Source: Marinobacterium sediminicola
GTDB lineage: Bacteria; Pseudomonadota; Gammaproteobacteria; Pseudomonadales; Balneatricaceae
Direction: 5' to 3'
Length of the DNA: 64,000 nt
Assembly: GCF_022343685.1 (NCBI RefSeq)
Contig: NZ_CP092123.1
Coordinates: 3,038,001 to 3,102,000, forward strand
Position numbers and translations under genes: made by a program. Positions 28,137 to 37,382 of this stretch are shown here, in pieces. Each line of letters opens with the position of its first letter. Positions within the stretch are counted from its first letter, which is position 1. The notes under the pieces are model-generated. The model worked only from the letters and a program-made list of their open reading frames with translations, was not told where the DNA came from and did no database searches.

Positions 28137-29167
28137 GCCCCGTGACCCAGCCCGGCCAGCAGTTCACCGTTGAAGATACGTTCGATCTTGGTGGCATATT
28201 CAGGGTCGGTGGCATAGCCGGCGTTATGCAATTCACGTACGAAACGCGTCGGGTCGGCACCGTTTTCCAGTGCCTGCTGATAACGCGGATTGGTGCGCAG
28301 GAAATCGACATAATCGTTAAAGCTGTTGGCGTAGCTGTCATAGGCCCGGAAGCGCGCCTGTTCCTTTTCCGGCACACCGCCACGATATTCCAGTGTCTGC
28401 ACCTGCACAGTATCACCCTGCCAACGGCTGTCTGCCTTGATGTTGAACAGGTTTCGGCTGCTTTGCCCACTCCCTGCGTCACGGGTAATGAACTTGCCCC
28501 AACCGGTTTCCAGAGCCGCCTGAGCCAGCAGCACGGAGGGATTCACCCCCAGCATGGCGGCCGCTTTTTCAGCCAGCGGCATCAATTGTTCGATAAACTG
28601 GGCCGGGGTTTCAAAACGGGCCGGCAAGGCATCGCCGCTCTCATCGCTGGAAGAACCGGTTGCCGCCATTTCGTCGAGCGCCTCATCCTCCTGCCCAGCA
28701 GAAATATTCGCCACCGGAGCACTATAGGGCATGCCTGCCGGTTGATTGACGGGACCGCTGGCGACCGCACGATTGAGCATCTGCTCGGTGAATGAACGGT
28801 CCTGCTGCTCGTCGTCATCCGTATCGGCCCGAGGCACGGCATCGAGCTTCTGGCTCAGCTGTTTGACGATGATATCGGCCAGACCGATGCTGTCCTTCTT
28901 CGACAGGTCCAGCGTCAGTTGCTGGTCGAACATCTCTTGATAAAACTTGACGTCGCTGGAGTTGAACGGACTGTCGGTGGCCAGCACATCGTTGGCCTGG
29001 CGCATGCTCTTGAGCATCATGTTCATGAACAGCTGCTCAAACTCCTGGGCCACACCCTTGAGCGCCGCCTGCTGATCGCTTTGCGCCTGTCCCTTGAGTT
29101 TTTGCAGCTGGTTCAGGTCGGTAAACAAGCTGGACGAGGAAGGATCGAATCCACTTTTGATCGCCAT
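28124..29167 (-). CDS. flgJ: Flagellar rod assembly protein / peptidoglycan hydrolase FlgJ
   Basis: A 347-aa dual-domain FlgJ. The N-terminal rod-scaffold domain (about 20-115; EFEQLFMNMMLKSMRQAND) is joined by a linker to a C-terminal glucosaminidase domain (about 180-340) with SVLLAQAALETGWG carrying the catalytic glutamate and FNIKADSRW. It locally cuts peptidoglycan so the rod can cross the wall. The ATG shares one base with the flgI stop, so the genes are coupled. It is the last gene of the flgFGHIJ unit. Confidence 0.95.
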   Translation of the reverse strand: MAIKSGFDPSSSSLFTDLNQLQKLKGQAQSDQQAALKGVAQEFEQLFMNMMLKSMRQANDVLATDSPFNSSDVKFYQEMFDQQLTLDLSKKDSIGLADIIVKQLSQKLDAVPRADTDDDEQQDRSFTEQMLNRAVASGPVNQPAGMPYSAPVANISAGQEDEALDEMAATGSSSDESGDALPARFETPAQFIEQLMPLAEKAAAMLGVNPSVLLAQAALETGWGKFITRDAGSGQSSRNLFNIKADSRWQGDTVQVQTLEYRGGVPEKEQARFRAYDSYANSFNDYVDFLRTNPRYQQALENGADPTRFVRELHNAGYATDPEYATKIERIFNGELLAGLGHGAQEG

Positions 29168-30264
29168 CAGATCACCACCAGTTCTGCCTTCAGAGCGCCG
29201 GCCTGCTTGAGCGCTTCAAGAATCGCCATGAGGTCACCCGGAGCTGCGCCCACCTGATTCACCGCCTCCACAATGTCACTGAGCGTTGCCCCGGGCGCAA
29301 ACTCGAACATGCGGCCTGAACCCTCATCGATTTCGATATCACTGCGCGGTGAAACTACCGTCTGTCCACCCCCCAGCACATTGGGCTGGGACACATCCAG
29401 GTTTTCGCTGATGGCCACAGTCAGGCCGCCATGGGTGATCGCCACGGGCGATACACGCACGTTCTGACCGATGATGATGGTGCCGGTCCGTGAGTTGATG
29501 ATGACCTTAGCCACTTCCTGACCGGGATCGACCTGCAGGTTTTCCAGCACTGACAGGAAAGAGACTCGCTGGGAAGGATCCCGCGGCGCACGCACGCGGA
29601 TGGAGGCCGCATCCAGCGCCATCGCCATGTCCGGTCCCAACAGGCTGTTGATCTGTTCCGCCACACGCCGTGCAGTGGTGAAATCGGGCTGATTCAGGTT
29701 GAACATGAGGCTGTCGCCCTGGGCAAAGGCATTGGGCACGGTTCGCTCAACGGTCGCACCGTTGGGTATGCGACCCACGCTGGGTACGTTCAGTGACAGG
29801 CGTGAGCCGTCATTACCTTCGACGCCAAAACCGGAAACCACCAGATTGCCCTGTGCGATCGCGTAGATATTGCCGTCGGCCCCTTTCATCGGAGCCATCA
29901 GCAGGCTGCCGCCACGCAGGCTCTTGGCATCGCCGATGGTGGATACGGTGATGTCGATGGTCTGCCCGGGTTTGGCAAAGGGAGGCAGCTCGGCATGGAT
30001 GGCAACCGCTGCGATGTTCTTCGATTTGGGATCCACATTCGGCGGAATGGCGACACCGAAGTTGTTCAGCATGTTGCGGAACGTCTGCGAGGTGAAGCTG
30101 GTTTTGTCGCCAGTGCCATCAAGTCCAACGACCAGGCCATAGCCAACAAGCTGGTTGGCACGCACACCCGCCACACTGGCGATATCCTTGATCCGCTCGG
30201 CCTGCACCGGCAGTGCCAGCACCGCAATGAGGATCAATACGAATGACTGCAACCATTTAGCCAT
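29167..30264 (-). CDS. flgI: Flagellar P-ring protein FlgI
   Basis: A 365-aa periplasmic P-ring subunit. The start at 30264 is chosen because it gives a normal Sec signal peptide ([20 protein letters not shown], cleavage near VQA-ER) and the usual length; the longer frame lacks a signal at its start. [20 protein letters not shown] and [12 protein letters not shown] are characteristic. It forms the ring around the rod in the peptidoglycan layer. It follows flgH by 10 bases. Confidence 0.95.
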   Translation of the reverse strand: MAKWLQSFVLILIAVLALPVQAERIKDIASVAGVRANQLVGYGLVVGLDGTGDKTSFTSQTFRNMLNNFGVAIPPNVDPKSKNIAAVAIHAELPPFAKPGQTIDITVSTIGDAKSLRGGSLLMAPMKGADGNIYAIAQGNLVVSGFGVEGNDGSRLSLNVPSVGRIPNGATVERTVPNAFAQGDSLMFNLNQPDFTTARRVAEQINSLLGPDMAMALDAASIRVRAPRDPSQRVSFLSVLENLQVDPGQEVAKVIINSRTGTIIIGQNVRVSPVAITHGGLTVAISENLDVSQPNVLGGGQTVVSPRSDIEIDEGSGRMFEFAPGATLSDIVEAVNQVGAAPGDLMAILEALKQAGALKAELVVI

Positions 30265-30274
30265 AGTCAAAACC

Positions 30275-30958
30275 TCAGAAAGGCCACAAGGGGCTGATAA
30301 AGAAGCGTGCCAGCCAGCCCATGACGTTGGAATCATGCGGGGCACCGGTGCCGCTGTAAGTGATACGTGCATCGGCCAGGCGTGTGGATTCCACGGTATT
30401 ATCCGGCCCGATATCCTGTTTGCGTACCAGGCCGCTGACACGGATATATTCGTCCCCCTGATTCAGGGTCAGCCACTTTTCGCCACGCACCAGCAGCGCT
30501 CCGTTGGGCAACACCTGATGCACCGTCACCGTGATGTTGCCATTGAGACTGTTGCTCATGTCCGATGAGCCTTCGCCATCAAAGGCCGAGTCAGAGTTCA
30601 TCGACGCACTCAGCGGGTTGCCCAGAACCGTCAGATCACGCCCCAGCAGATTGGGCGCACCGATGGACATGTTGTTGCTCTTGTCCACGGTGGTCGAGGC
30701 ACTCTTGGAAGACTGGGTGCGTTCGGTCAGCACCACTGTAATGATGTCGCCGACTCGATGTGCCCGGCCGTCACTGTACAGGTCCATGCTCGTGGCCGCA
30801 TTGTAAATGGACCCCGTAGCCGGTTGAGGATGCTGCATCTGCACGGGTTGAATAGGCGCATAGTAGGGATTGTCCGGCTTGGGGGCCTTGTTGACACAAC
30901 CCGCCAGCACCATCACCGCTGCCATCGCCAGAGCCCGCATACCCGCTTTCATCCTCAT
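30275..30958 (-). CDS. flgH: Flagellar L-ring lipoprotein FlgH
   Basis: A 227-aa outer-membrane lipoprotein with a lipobox VLAGC and lipidated C21 after a short signal. The typical [22 protein letters not shown] and [19 protein letters not shown] segments are present, and VVLPNGALL-type strands follow. It forms the L-ring in the outer membrane. It is in the flgF-flgG-flgH-flgI-flgJ order with short spacers (18 bases from flgG). Confidence 0.95.
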   Translation of the reverse strand: MRMKAGMRALAMAAVMVLAGCVNKAPKPDNPYYAPIQPVQMQHPQPATGSIYNAATSMDLYSDGRAHRVGDIITVVLTERTQSSKSASTTVDKSNNMSIGAPNLLGRDLTVLGNPLSASMNSDSAFDGEGSSDMSNSLNGNITVTVHQVLPNGALLVRGEKWLTLNQGDEYIRVSGLVRKQDIGPDNTVESTRLADARITYSGTGAPHDSNVMGWLARFFISPLWPF

Positions 30959-30976
30959 TATCCTCTGTTCAGCTCA

Positions 30977-31762
30977 TCAAAGCTGCTGGCTGACATAGCC
31001 CAGCATCTCATCAGCGGTCGAAATCACCTTTGAGTTCATTTCATACGCACGCTGGGTGGTGATCATGTCGACCAGCTCTTCAACCGCGTTGACGTTTGAA
31101 CCTTCCAGCATACCCTGTTTAAGGATGCCACGCCCTTCTTCACCAGGTACACCGATCAGTGGCGCCCCGCTGGCAGCCGTTTCGGTAAACAGGTTCTGAC
31201 CAATCGCCTGAAGGCCCTGCGGATTGACAAAATCAGCCAGCTCCAGCTGACCAAGTTCTACCGGGGCGGGATCACCCGCAACGGTAACGGTCACTGTACC
31301 GTCACCACCGACTGAAAAGTTGGTCACTTCTCCCGGCAAGGTAATCGCTGGCTCGACCGGGTAACCCTCGGCGGTTACCAGACGGTTTTCGCCATCCAGA
31401 TGCAGCTCGCCATTACGGGTATAGCCAATTTCGCCACTGGGCATCTGAATCTGCAGAAAACCGCGTCCATTGATAGCCAGATCAAACGGCTGATCCGTGA
31501 TCTGCATGTCACCATTGAAGAACAGCTTCTGCGTCGCAACCGTGCGCACACCACTGCCCAGCTGCAAACCTGAGGGCAGCTGTGAATCCTCACCGGTCGC
31601 AGCGCCGGGCTGACGACGGGTCTGGTATAACAGGTCTTCGAACTCCAGCCGGTCCTTTTTGAAACCCACCGTACTCACGTTGGCCAGGTTGTTGGAAATG
31701 ACCTTGAGCTGCGTATCCTGAGCGCTCAGACCGGTTTTGGCGACATGCAAGGCACCATGCAT
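30977..31762 (-). CDS. flgG: Distal rod protein FlgG
   Basis: A 261-aa distal rod subunit of standard length, with N-terminal MHGALHVAKTGLSAQDTQLK followed by VISNNLANVSTVGFKK (rod/hook motif) and C-terminal NAVEELVDMITTQRAYEMNS. It is exported through the flagellar secretion system. It follows flgF by 22 bases. Confidence 0.96.
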   Translation of the reverse strand: MHGALHVAKTGLSAQDTQLKVISNNLANVSTVGFKKDRLEFEDLLYQTRRQPGAATGEDSQLPSGLQLGSGVRTVATQKLFFNGDMQITDQPFDLAINGRGFLQIQMPSGEIGYTRNGELHLDGENRLVTAEGYPVEPAITLPGEVTNFSVGGDGTVTVTVAGDPAPVELGQLELADFVNPQGLQAIGQNLFTETAASGAPLIGVPGEEGRGILKQGMLEGSNVNAVEELVDMITTQRAYEMNSKVISTADEMLGYVSQQL

Positions 31763-31784
31763 CGTTGAAACTCCTTAAACGTTA

Positions 31785-32528
31785 TCAGCTCATCTGCAGA
31801 ATTTTGGCGGCGGCAGAGGAGTTCTCTTCCGCGGTTTTCATCATTTTGACCTGCATCTCAAACTGTCGAGAGAGGCTGATCATCGCCGTCAGATCGGAAA
31901 CCGCATTGACGTTACTGGCTTCCAGATAGCCCGAGCGCACCTGCACATCCAATGCCGGCGGCAGCGGGACGTCATTATCGGTATGCATGAAGCCATCCTG
32001 CCCCTTGAACAGTTGCCCGGGTTGTGGACGTACCAGTTTGATCTGGTCAACCAGTGCCAGCTCAGCAGCATTCTCACCCAGCGGACGAATGGTGATGGTA
32101 CCGTCAGTGGCAATCTCTATTTTTTCGGCCGGTGGCAACACGATCGGAATACCACCGTTGCCCATGACCGGCAAACCACTGCCCGTTACCAGCTGGTTAG
32201 CGGCATTGATCTGCAGCGCTCCATTGCGGGTGTACACTTCCTTGCCGTCCGGTCCGATGACCGTGAGCCAGCCTTCACCATCGACCGCAACATCAAGATC
32301 ACGGCCGGTCTGCATCAGAGTGCCGCTTTCCAGGTTTGTGCCTGGACGTTCACTCATTGAGTACACCCGCGACTCATGACCATCACCCAGCACCCGCATG
32401 GCACGGGCCTGCTCAAGATCACTCTTGAAAGCGGTCGTGGTCGCATTTGCCAGATTGTTGGCATGAGCCTGTTGGGCGCGCATATTTTCGCGAGCGCCCG
32501 TCATGGCCACATAGAGAACCTTGTCCAT
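31785..32528 (-). CDS. flgF: Proximal rod protein FlgF
   Basis: A 247-aa rod protein of usual length, with N-terminal MDKVLYVAMTGARENMRAQQ and NNLANATTTAFKSD, and C-terminal SNVNAVSDLTAMISLSRQFE. It is the first gene of flgFGHIJ. The preceding flgE terminator (32600-32625) and a sigma-54 promoter (32578-32593) show that this unit is transcribed separately from flgBCDE. Confidence 0.95.
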   Translation of the reverse strand: MDKVLYVAMTGARENMRAQQAHANNLANATTTAFKSDLEQARAMRVLGDGHESRVYSMSERPGTNLESGTLMQTGRDLDVAVDGEGWLTVIGPDGKEVYTRNGALQINAANQLVTGSGLPVMGNGGIPIVLPPAEKIEIATDGTITIRPLGENAAELALVDQIKLVRPQPGQLFKGQDGFMHTDNDVPLPPALDVQVRSGYLEASNVNAVSDLTAMISLSRQFEMQVKMMKTAEENSSAAAKILQMS

Positions 32529-32577
32529 TAACTACTCCGGTAAAGGATTGCCGTTCTTGGGGCTATAGCTGATACAA

Positions 32578-32593
32578 AGCAAACCTCATGCCA
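32578..32593 (-). promoter_or_regulatory. Sigma-54 promoter of flgF operon
   Basis: The minus strand reads TGGCATGAGGTTTGCT, matching TGGCAYR-N4-TTGCW exactly, 50 bases upstream of flgF and just after the flgE terminator. It is a probable FleR/FleQ target. Confidence 0.85.
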
Positions 32594-32599
32594 GAAAAC

Positions 32600-32625
32600 A
32601 AAAAACCGGGCAGATGCCCGGTTTT
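32600..32625 (-). terminator. Intrinsic terminator after flgE
   Basis: The minus strand has AAAACCGGGC, loop ATCT, GCCCGGTTTTTT. It ends the flgBCDE unit 25 bases downstream of the flgE stop. Confidence 0.92.
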
Positions 32626-32649
32626 GGATAGCGTGAAGAACGTCGCTGA

Positions 32650-34761
32650 TCAGATCTGCAGAATCGCCTGCGTCACGGTATTCAGCGTTTCCAGTGTCTT
32701 GGAGTTGGCCTGGAAGTTACGCTGCCCTTCGATGAGCTTCACCAGCTCAGCCGACAGATCCACGTTAGACTGCTCCAGAGCTGCAGAACGTAGCGTACCA
32801 TTCAAACCCGTACCAGGCGGGTTCACAATGGCATTGCCCGAAGCAAGGGTCGAGATCCACTCGGTGTTACCACTCGGCTGCAGGCCATCCTGGTTTTCAA
32901 AGGTCGCGACCGCAACCAGTCCCAGGTTGGCACGCTGGCCGTTACTGTAGCTGGCGACCATTTCACCGGTTTCGGCGAAGCTGACCCCGATCAAATCCCC
33001 TTTTGTATAACCGTCCTGAGACTGACTTTTAACAATCGACTCGGAGGCAAACTGACTGGAACCGGAAATATCCAGCTGGATACCTGCCAGCTGGTCCACA
33101 TCAGACTCCAATATCGTATCCTCAGGATTCGCTGGATCCGCCCCAAGAATTGTTACCCTCGGCGCTAGCCCGCTGGAACCCACATCCTCCCCGTTAACCG
33201 CCTCCAGAATACCCGTTGTCGAGTTGAAGTTAATCATAATGGGGCCCACTTCCGAGCTGGACGGGCTGTTTGAACCCGGATCTGGCGCTTTGCCCAGGTT
33301 CAGCTGTTCAGTATCATTCAAGAACGCATAGGCTCTGTAAGCCCCTACAAAGGAATTGTCACCCTTATTGGTTTCCCATGCATACTGGGTCATTGTTGTA
33401 ATGTTGTTGTTGCGAAAGAATAAAGCATCGCCCGAGTTGATAGAGACCCCAACAAACGGCTGATCACCTGTTTCAGCTTTCCAAGTGATCTCGATACGCG
33501 GCTCACCATCATTGATGAACTCTACCGTTTCGATATCCGGGTTAAGATCCTTGATCGCCTGTTCAGCGCCATCAATCAGTTCACCAAAGCCCTGCACACT
33601 GGTTTCTGCAGGTACGACAATCTCTTTACCACTGATGTTGATAATCGTTTCATTCGGTAGCCCTGTCGCATCATTAAAGACACTGGCGTCCAAGTAGATT
33701 GATTGAACTTCATTTGCATCACGCTCCGAATCCTGCGTCGCCAACTCTGTTGTCAACGGCGTACCGCCAGCGGTAGCAATAGGGTCTCCATATTGTGAGT
33801 ATTCGGCGTTCAATTCGAAAACCAAACGACCATTGGCATCATCATAATAAACAGAATTCGGATCAATCCGAGGATCACCGTCCACTGGATCAGCCAATCT
33901 AGCCTTGGCATCCGTGGTTAACGGAATGTAGGCATTCCCTCCTATATCCCTTTTCACCGCTGATAGGTCAAACTCCAAATCAGCACCCGCACCGAACGTC
34001 AGTCCGGACAACTCCATCTGCTGCGCGCCTGAAGGATAAGAGAACGAAGCAGGAGTTACTGGTACGGTAGATGTATCTTCAGGAGTATAAGTGGCACCCG
34101 CCATCTCATAGGCATACACCTCTCGCACCGGGCGCTGTTCAGCAAAATAGAAGCGTATGCTGTGTTCGTTACCCAGGCTATCGAATGTCCCCACAGTCGT
34201 GGAGTAGGTATAGGAGCCCGGATCAGTCTTGCTGAACACTCGGCTGAGATCAGAAGCGTCCTTGTTGTCATTGATGTTAAACGACAGACCGATGCGTTCG
34301 GTGGCCTTGGGCGGGCTTTCCTTCTCGGACACTGCCAGATTCTGGATCGGCAGCTGGTTACCCAGAGCATCCAGACCGTAGCCCTGCAGATACTTGCCGT
34401 TCTTGCTGACAATATTGCCTTCCTTGTCCAGCTCGAAAGCACCGGCACGGGTGTAGGTGATGTTGCCCTGGCCATCATCCAGCATGAAGAAACCGGAACC
34501 GTTGATCGCCAGGTCCAGGTTACTGTTGGTGAATTCGATGGTGCCACCACTGAAGTCCTGGGCGATATCGGTGACCGTCACACCAGACCCCGGAGTATTG
34601 GATGAACCCGCCCCAACAACAGCGGTAGCATAGATGTCACCAAACTCGGTACGAGAAGACTTGAAGCCTACGGTACTGGAGTTGGCGATATTGTTACCGG
34701 CCACATCCAGCAGCGTCGTGGATGCTTTCAGACCGGTGACGGCCGTATTAAAACCTGCCAT
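32650..34761 (-). CDS. flgE: Flagellar hook protein FlgE, long form
   Basis: A 703-aa hook subunit, clearly longer than the 400-450 aa of enteric FlgE. N-terminal MAGFNTAVTGLKASTTLLDV then NNIANSSTVGFKSSRTEF, and C-terminal SAELVKLIEGQRNFQANSKT, are diagnostic. The extra 250-300 residues are in the central exposed domains. It forms the curved hook between rod and filament and is exported early. It is the last gene of flgB-flgC-flgD-flgE. Confidence 0.95.
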   Translation of the reverse strand: MAGFNTAVTGLKASTTLLDVAGNNIANSSTVGFKSSRTEFGDIYATAVVGAGSSNTPGSGVTVTDIAQDFSGGTIEFTNSNLDLAINGSGFFMLDDGQGNITYTRAGAFELDKEGNIVSKNGKYLQGYGLDALGNQLPIQNLAVSEKESPPKATERIGLSFNINDNKDASDLSRVFSKTDPGSYTYSTTVGTFDSLGNEHSIRFYFAEQRPVREVYAYEMAGATYTPEDTSTVPVTPASFSYPSGAQQMELSGLTFGAGADLEFDLSAVKRDIGGNAYIPLTTDAKARLADPVDGDPRIDPNSVYYDDANGRLVFELNAEYSQYGDPIATAGGTPLTTELATQDSERDANEVQSIYLDASVFNDATGLPNETIINISGKEIVVPAETSVQGFGELIDGAEQAIKDLNPDIETVEFINDGEPRIEITWKAETGDQPFVGVSINSGDALFFRNNNITTMTQYAWETNKGDNSFVGAYRAYAFLNDTEQLNLGKAPDPGSNSPSSSEVGPIMINFNSTTGILEAVNGEDVGSSGLAPRVTILGADPANPEDTILESDVDQLAGIQLDISGSSQFASESIVKSQSQDGYTKGDLIGVSFAETGEMVASYSNGQRANLGLVAVATFENQDGLQPSGNTEWISTLASGNAIVNPPGTGLNGTLRSAALEQSNVDLSAELVKLIEGQRNFQANSKTLETLNTVTQAILQI

Positions 34762-34774
34762 TGGTTTACCTCAC

Positions 34775-35458
34775 TTAACCGAGCTGTTTCACTTCACTCA
34801 TATCAATGGAACCGATATTGGTGTTCACCTTCATTCCAATACCGTTCTGACCGAGCGTGACACTGTTAATATTGAATCCCATATAGGTCGCCACCTCTTC
34901 ATAGGTGCCGTCCACACCACTGGCCGCTTCAGCCACGATGCGGTAGTTACCGGCAGGCAGGTTTTCATTGGCCTGCCAAACGAAGTTGTGATCACCTGGC
35001 GGCATGGCACCCATGCTGACCCTGTCGACACGGTTGCCTGCTCCGTCGTAAATGGAAATGCGGATATCACTGGAGCTGGCCTTTGTTGATACCAACCCAT
35101 CAACCGTTCCTCCCGTCTGGGGCAACTGCGCGATGTTGGTATTCACGAATGCTCGCTGCCCAACCATGGAAGACGCCTGTAGAGCGGCCTGACTGCTGAT
35201 CAGCGTGCTGCTCATGCTCTCCATGGTGCTGGCCAGATTCTGAATGCTCTCCACGTTGCTGAGCGTCGACATCTGCTGCATGAAATCAGAGGTGTCGGCA
35301 GGACTGGTTGGGTCCTGGTTCTGCAGCTGGGCAATCAACAGCTTCATGAACATTTCCCGGTCCTCAGACATACCGTCTGTCTTGGTGGACTGATTTTTGT
35401 TCAGCTGGTTGATCTGGTCATAAACGTTGTTATTGCCGACGCCGTTTACATTACTCAT
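34775..35458 (-). CDS. flgD: Hook cap / assembly protein FlgD
   Basis: A 227-aa hook-capping scaffold. The conserved N-terminal block MFMKLLIAQLQNQDPTSPAD and STLSNVESIQNLAS are present, followed by the C-terminal FlgD Ig-like and tudor-like regions (PGDHNFVWQANENLPAGNY). It caps the hook during polymerisation and is then replaced by FlgK. It lies 13 bases upstream of flgE in the sigma-54-dependent flgBCDE unit. Confidence 0.95.
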   Translation of the reverse strand: MSNVNGVGNNNVYDQINQLNKNQSTKTDGMSEDREMFMKLLIAQLQNQDPTSPADTSDFMQQMSTLSNVESIQNLASTMESMSSTLISSQAALQASSMVGQRAFVNTNIAQLPQTGGTVDGLVSTKASSSDIRISIYDGAGNRVDRVSMGAMPPGDHNFVWQANENLPAGNYRIVAEAASGVDGTYEEVATYMGFNINSVTLGQNGIGMKVNTNIGSIDMSEVKQLG

Positions 35459-35480
35459 GGCGCACTCCTCTCAACTGCTA

Positions 35481-35915
35481 TCACTGCCCCAGCGTAAGCG
35501 TACGCTGCAGCATCTGTTTAGCTGTGTTCATAATATCGGCGTTGATCTGGAAGGAACGAGAAGCCGAGATCATGTCGGCCATCTCCTCTACCACGTTGAC
35601 ATTCGGGTACCAGACATAGCCGTTTTCGTCTGCCATCGGATGATTGGGTTCATAAGCCATGCGCAATGGGGCGTCACTCTCAACGATCTGATCCACCTGG
35701 ACACCCTGACCGGGCACCAGTGAACGATACGCCTCCGGCAGCTGCTCAGGTTCGATCGACTTGACCGAGAACACCGGCTTGCGGGCACGGTAGGTTTCAC
35801 CCTCACTGGAACTGACGCTTTCCGCGTTAGCCAGGTTACTGGCGGTGGTATTCAGGCGCACGGTCTGCGCAGTCATGGCAGAGCCTGAAATGTTGAAGAC
35901 GTTACTCAGTGACAT
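35481..35915 (-). CDS. flgC: Proximal rod protein FlgC
   Basis: A 144-aa proximal rod subunit of standard length: MSLSNVFNISGSAMTAQTVR with TTASNLANAESVSS at the N-terminus, YPNVNVVEEMADMISASRSF near the C-terminus. It is exported and assembled with FlgB and FlgF as the proximal rod. The gene begins 2 bases after the flgB stop. Confidence 0.96.
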   Translation of the reverse strand: MSLSNVFNISGSAMTAQTVRLNTTASNLANAESVSSSEGETYRARKPVFSVKSIEPEQLPEAYRSLVPGQGVQVDQIVESDAPLRMAYEPNHPMADENGYVWYPNVNVVEEMADMISASRSFQINADIMNTAKQMLQRTLTLGQ

Positions 35916-35917
35916 GC

Positions 35918-36316
35918 TTATTCACCCTTGATTGCGCGAGTCAGGCCCTGAAATTTGCTGTTCAGGAACTGGAAAGACGCCTGGTAGCGAATGGCGTTAT
36001 CGGTGTAACGGGCCATTTCTTCCTGCAGCTCAACTGTATTGCCATCGACAGACGGCTGATGCGGCGTACGGAACAACAGGTCAGCTGCCATATCAGGCTC
36101 CAGGTACTCGCTCTGATGCGTGGACTCGGTGCGCTCCATGGGCAGCTCAAACTCACGACCCTGACCCGCCAGAATGGCGGCAAAATCCAGATCACGCGCC
36201 TTGTAGTTGGGGGTGTCGGCATTGGCAATATTATTGGCCAGCACTTCAGCACGACGGGCACGCAGTGCCAGCGCATCATCGTGAACTCCCAGTGCTGCAT
36301 CAAAACTGATTGCCAT
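35918..36316 (-). CDS. flgB: Proximal rod protein FlgB
   Basis: A 132-aa rod protein (MAISFDAALGVHDDALALRA; VLANNIANADTPNYKARDLD). The second ATG at 36316 is preferred over the one at 36322 because the AGGGG ribosome binding site abuts the first but is correctly spaced (6 bases) from the second. It is the first gene of flgBCDE, behind a sigma-54 promoter at 36367-36382. Confidence 0.94.
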   Translation of the reverse strand: MAISFDAALGVHDDALALRARRAEVLANNIANADTPNYKARDLDFAAILAGQGREFELPMERTESTHQSEYLEPDMAADLLFRTPHQPSVDGNTVELQEEMARYTDNAIRYQASFQFLNSKFQGLTRAIKGE

Positions 36317-36366
36317 ATACATCCCCTACTATGCGTGAACAGTTTACTTCGCTACGCATGTATGGA

Positions 36367-36382
36367 TGCAATTCATATGCCA
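36367..36382 (-). promoter_or_regulatory. Sigma-54 promoter of flgBCDE
   Basis: The minus strand reads TGGCATATGAATTGCA, an exact match to TGGCAYR-N4-TTGCW, 51 bases upstream of the flgB start. Confidence 0.85.
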
Positions 36383-36476
36383 GTATTAGAGAAGTGCGGT
36401 AATACCTGGGACAGAGAGGATTACGATGAACAGAAAGCCCGGCAAAGCAGGAAGAAGCGGCAACCGTATACCGGAT

Positions 36477-36510
36477 GAAGCGGCAAGGCATGACCATGCT
36501 TTGCCGCTTC
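36477..36510. other. Long hairpin between cheR and flgB
   Basis: A 15-bp inverted repeat (GAAGCGGCAAGGCAT / ATGCTTTGCCGCTTC, one G-T pair) with a 4-base loop lies downstream of cheR. It lacks a T-run on either side, so it is an mRNA 3'-end-stabilising or Rho-related structure rather than a classic terminator. Confidence 0.6.
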
Positions 36511-36528
36511 AGCGAATGTTATACAGCG

Positions 36529-37368
36529 TCAAATGGCCTGGTAAATAATGCCGGGACGGCAGTGAATCATTTTGTAGAGATCGGACAGACCGGACAGTGA
36601 CTCGGAGGCACCCAGCAACAGGTAACCACCTGGCTTCAGCTGGCGGTGCATCTTGCGCAGGATTTCGAGCTTCACGTCGGATGAAAAATAGATCAGCACA
36701 TTACGACAGAAAATCAGGTCGAATTGACCCAAAGTGTTGTATGGCCCCAGCAGGTTCAGGCTCTGAAACCGGACACGGCTTTTGATCTTGTCATTAATAG
36801 CCCAACTGCCGCTGGGCAGCGAACGGAAATACTTGTGCAGACGATCCTGTGACAGCCCTCGCCCCAGCGCCAGCATTTCGTACTCACCCCGGCGGGCCTG
36901 CGCCAGCACAGTCGATGAGATATCGGTTGCCAGAATTTCCTCACCGGACGAAAACGCCCCCGGATTGGCTTGTTTGAATTCTTCGATGATCATGCTGACC
37001 GAATAAGGCTCCTGCCCAGTCGAACAGGCAGCAGACCAGATCCGCAGCTTCTGGAAACGACTGCCGTTCTTAAGTTCAGGCAGCAGTCGATCTCTGAGAA
37101 TTTCGTAGGGGTGGATATCACGAAACCAAAGCGTTTCGTTGGTGGTCATGGCATCGATCACCTGCTCCTTAAGAGCACCACCCCCCGGGCGATTGAGACG
37201 GGTCACCAAGTCCTTCAGGCTTTTGCAGTCCTGTTGTTGCATGATCTTGCCAAGTCGGCTTTGCACCAGATATTGCTTGTGCTCTGCCAGCAGAATCCCG
37301 CAACTTTTTTCCAGAAAGCCGCTAAATTCCCGAAACTCCTCCGACGTGATACTAAAGCCGTTAGTCAC
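36529..37368 (-). CDS. cheR: Chemotaxis protein methyltransferase CheR
   Basis: A 279-aa SAM-dependent methyltransferase. The N-terminal helical CheR_N domain (about 10-65) is followed by the catalytic domain with LRIWSAACSTGQEPYSVSM (SAM-binding motif I), ILATDISSTVLAQARRGEY and FDLIFCRNVLIYFS. It methylates glutamates of chemoreceptors, opposing CheB. It is 14 bases downstream of cheV, so the two form an operon as in Pseudomonas and Vibrio flagellar clusters. Confidence 0.95.
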   Translation of the reverse strand: MTNGFSITSEEFREFSGFLEKSCGILLAEHKQYLVQSRLGKIMQQQDCKSLKDLVTRLNRPGGGALKEQVIDAMTTNETLWFRDIHPYEILRDRLLPELKNGSRFQKLRIWSAACSTGQEPYSVSMIIEEFKQANPGAFSSGEEILATDISSTVLAQARRGEYEMLALGRGLSQDRLHKYFRSLPSGSWAINDKIKSRVRFQSLNLLGPYNTLGQFDLIFCRNVLIYFSSDVKLEILRKMHRQLKPGGYLLLGASESLSGLSDLYKMIHCRPGIIYQAI

Positions 37369-37382
37369 CCAGCAATGCTCCT

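Noticed and set aside
36477-36510. Classic intrinsic terminator after cheR
   Set aside because: The stem is strong but there is no T-run on either strand, so I list it only as a hairpin.
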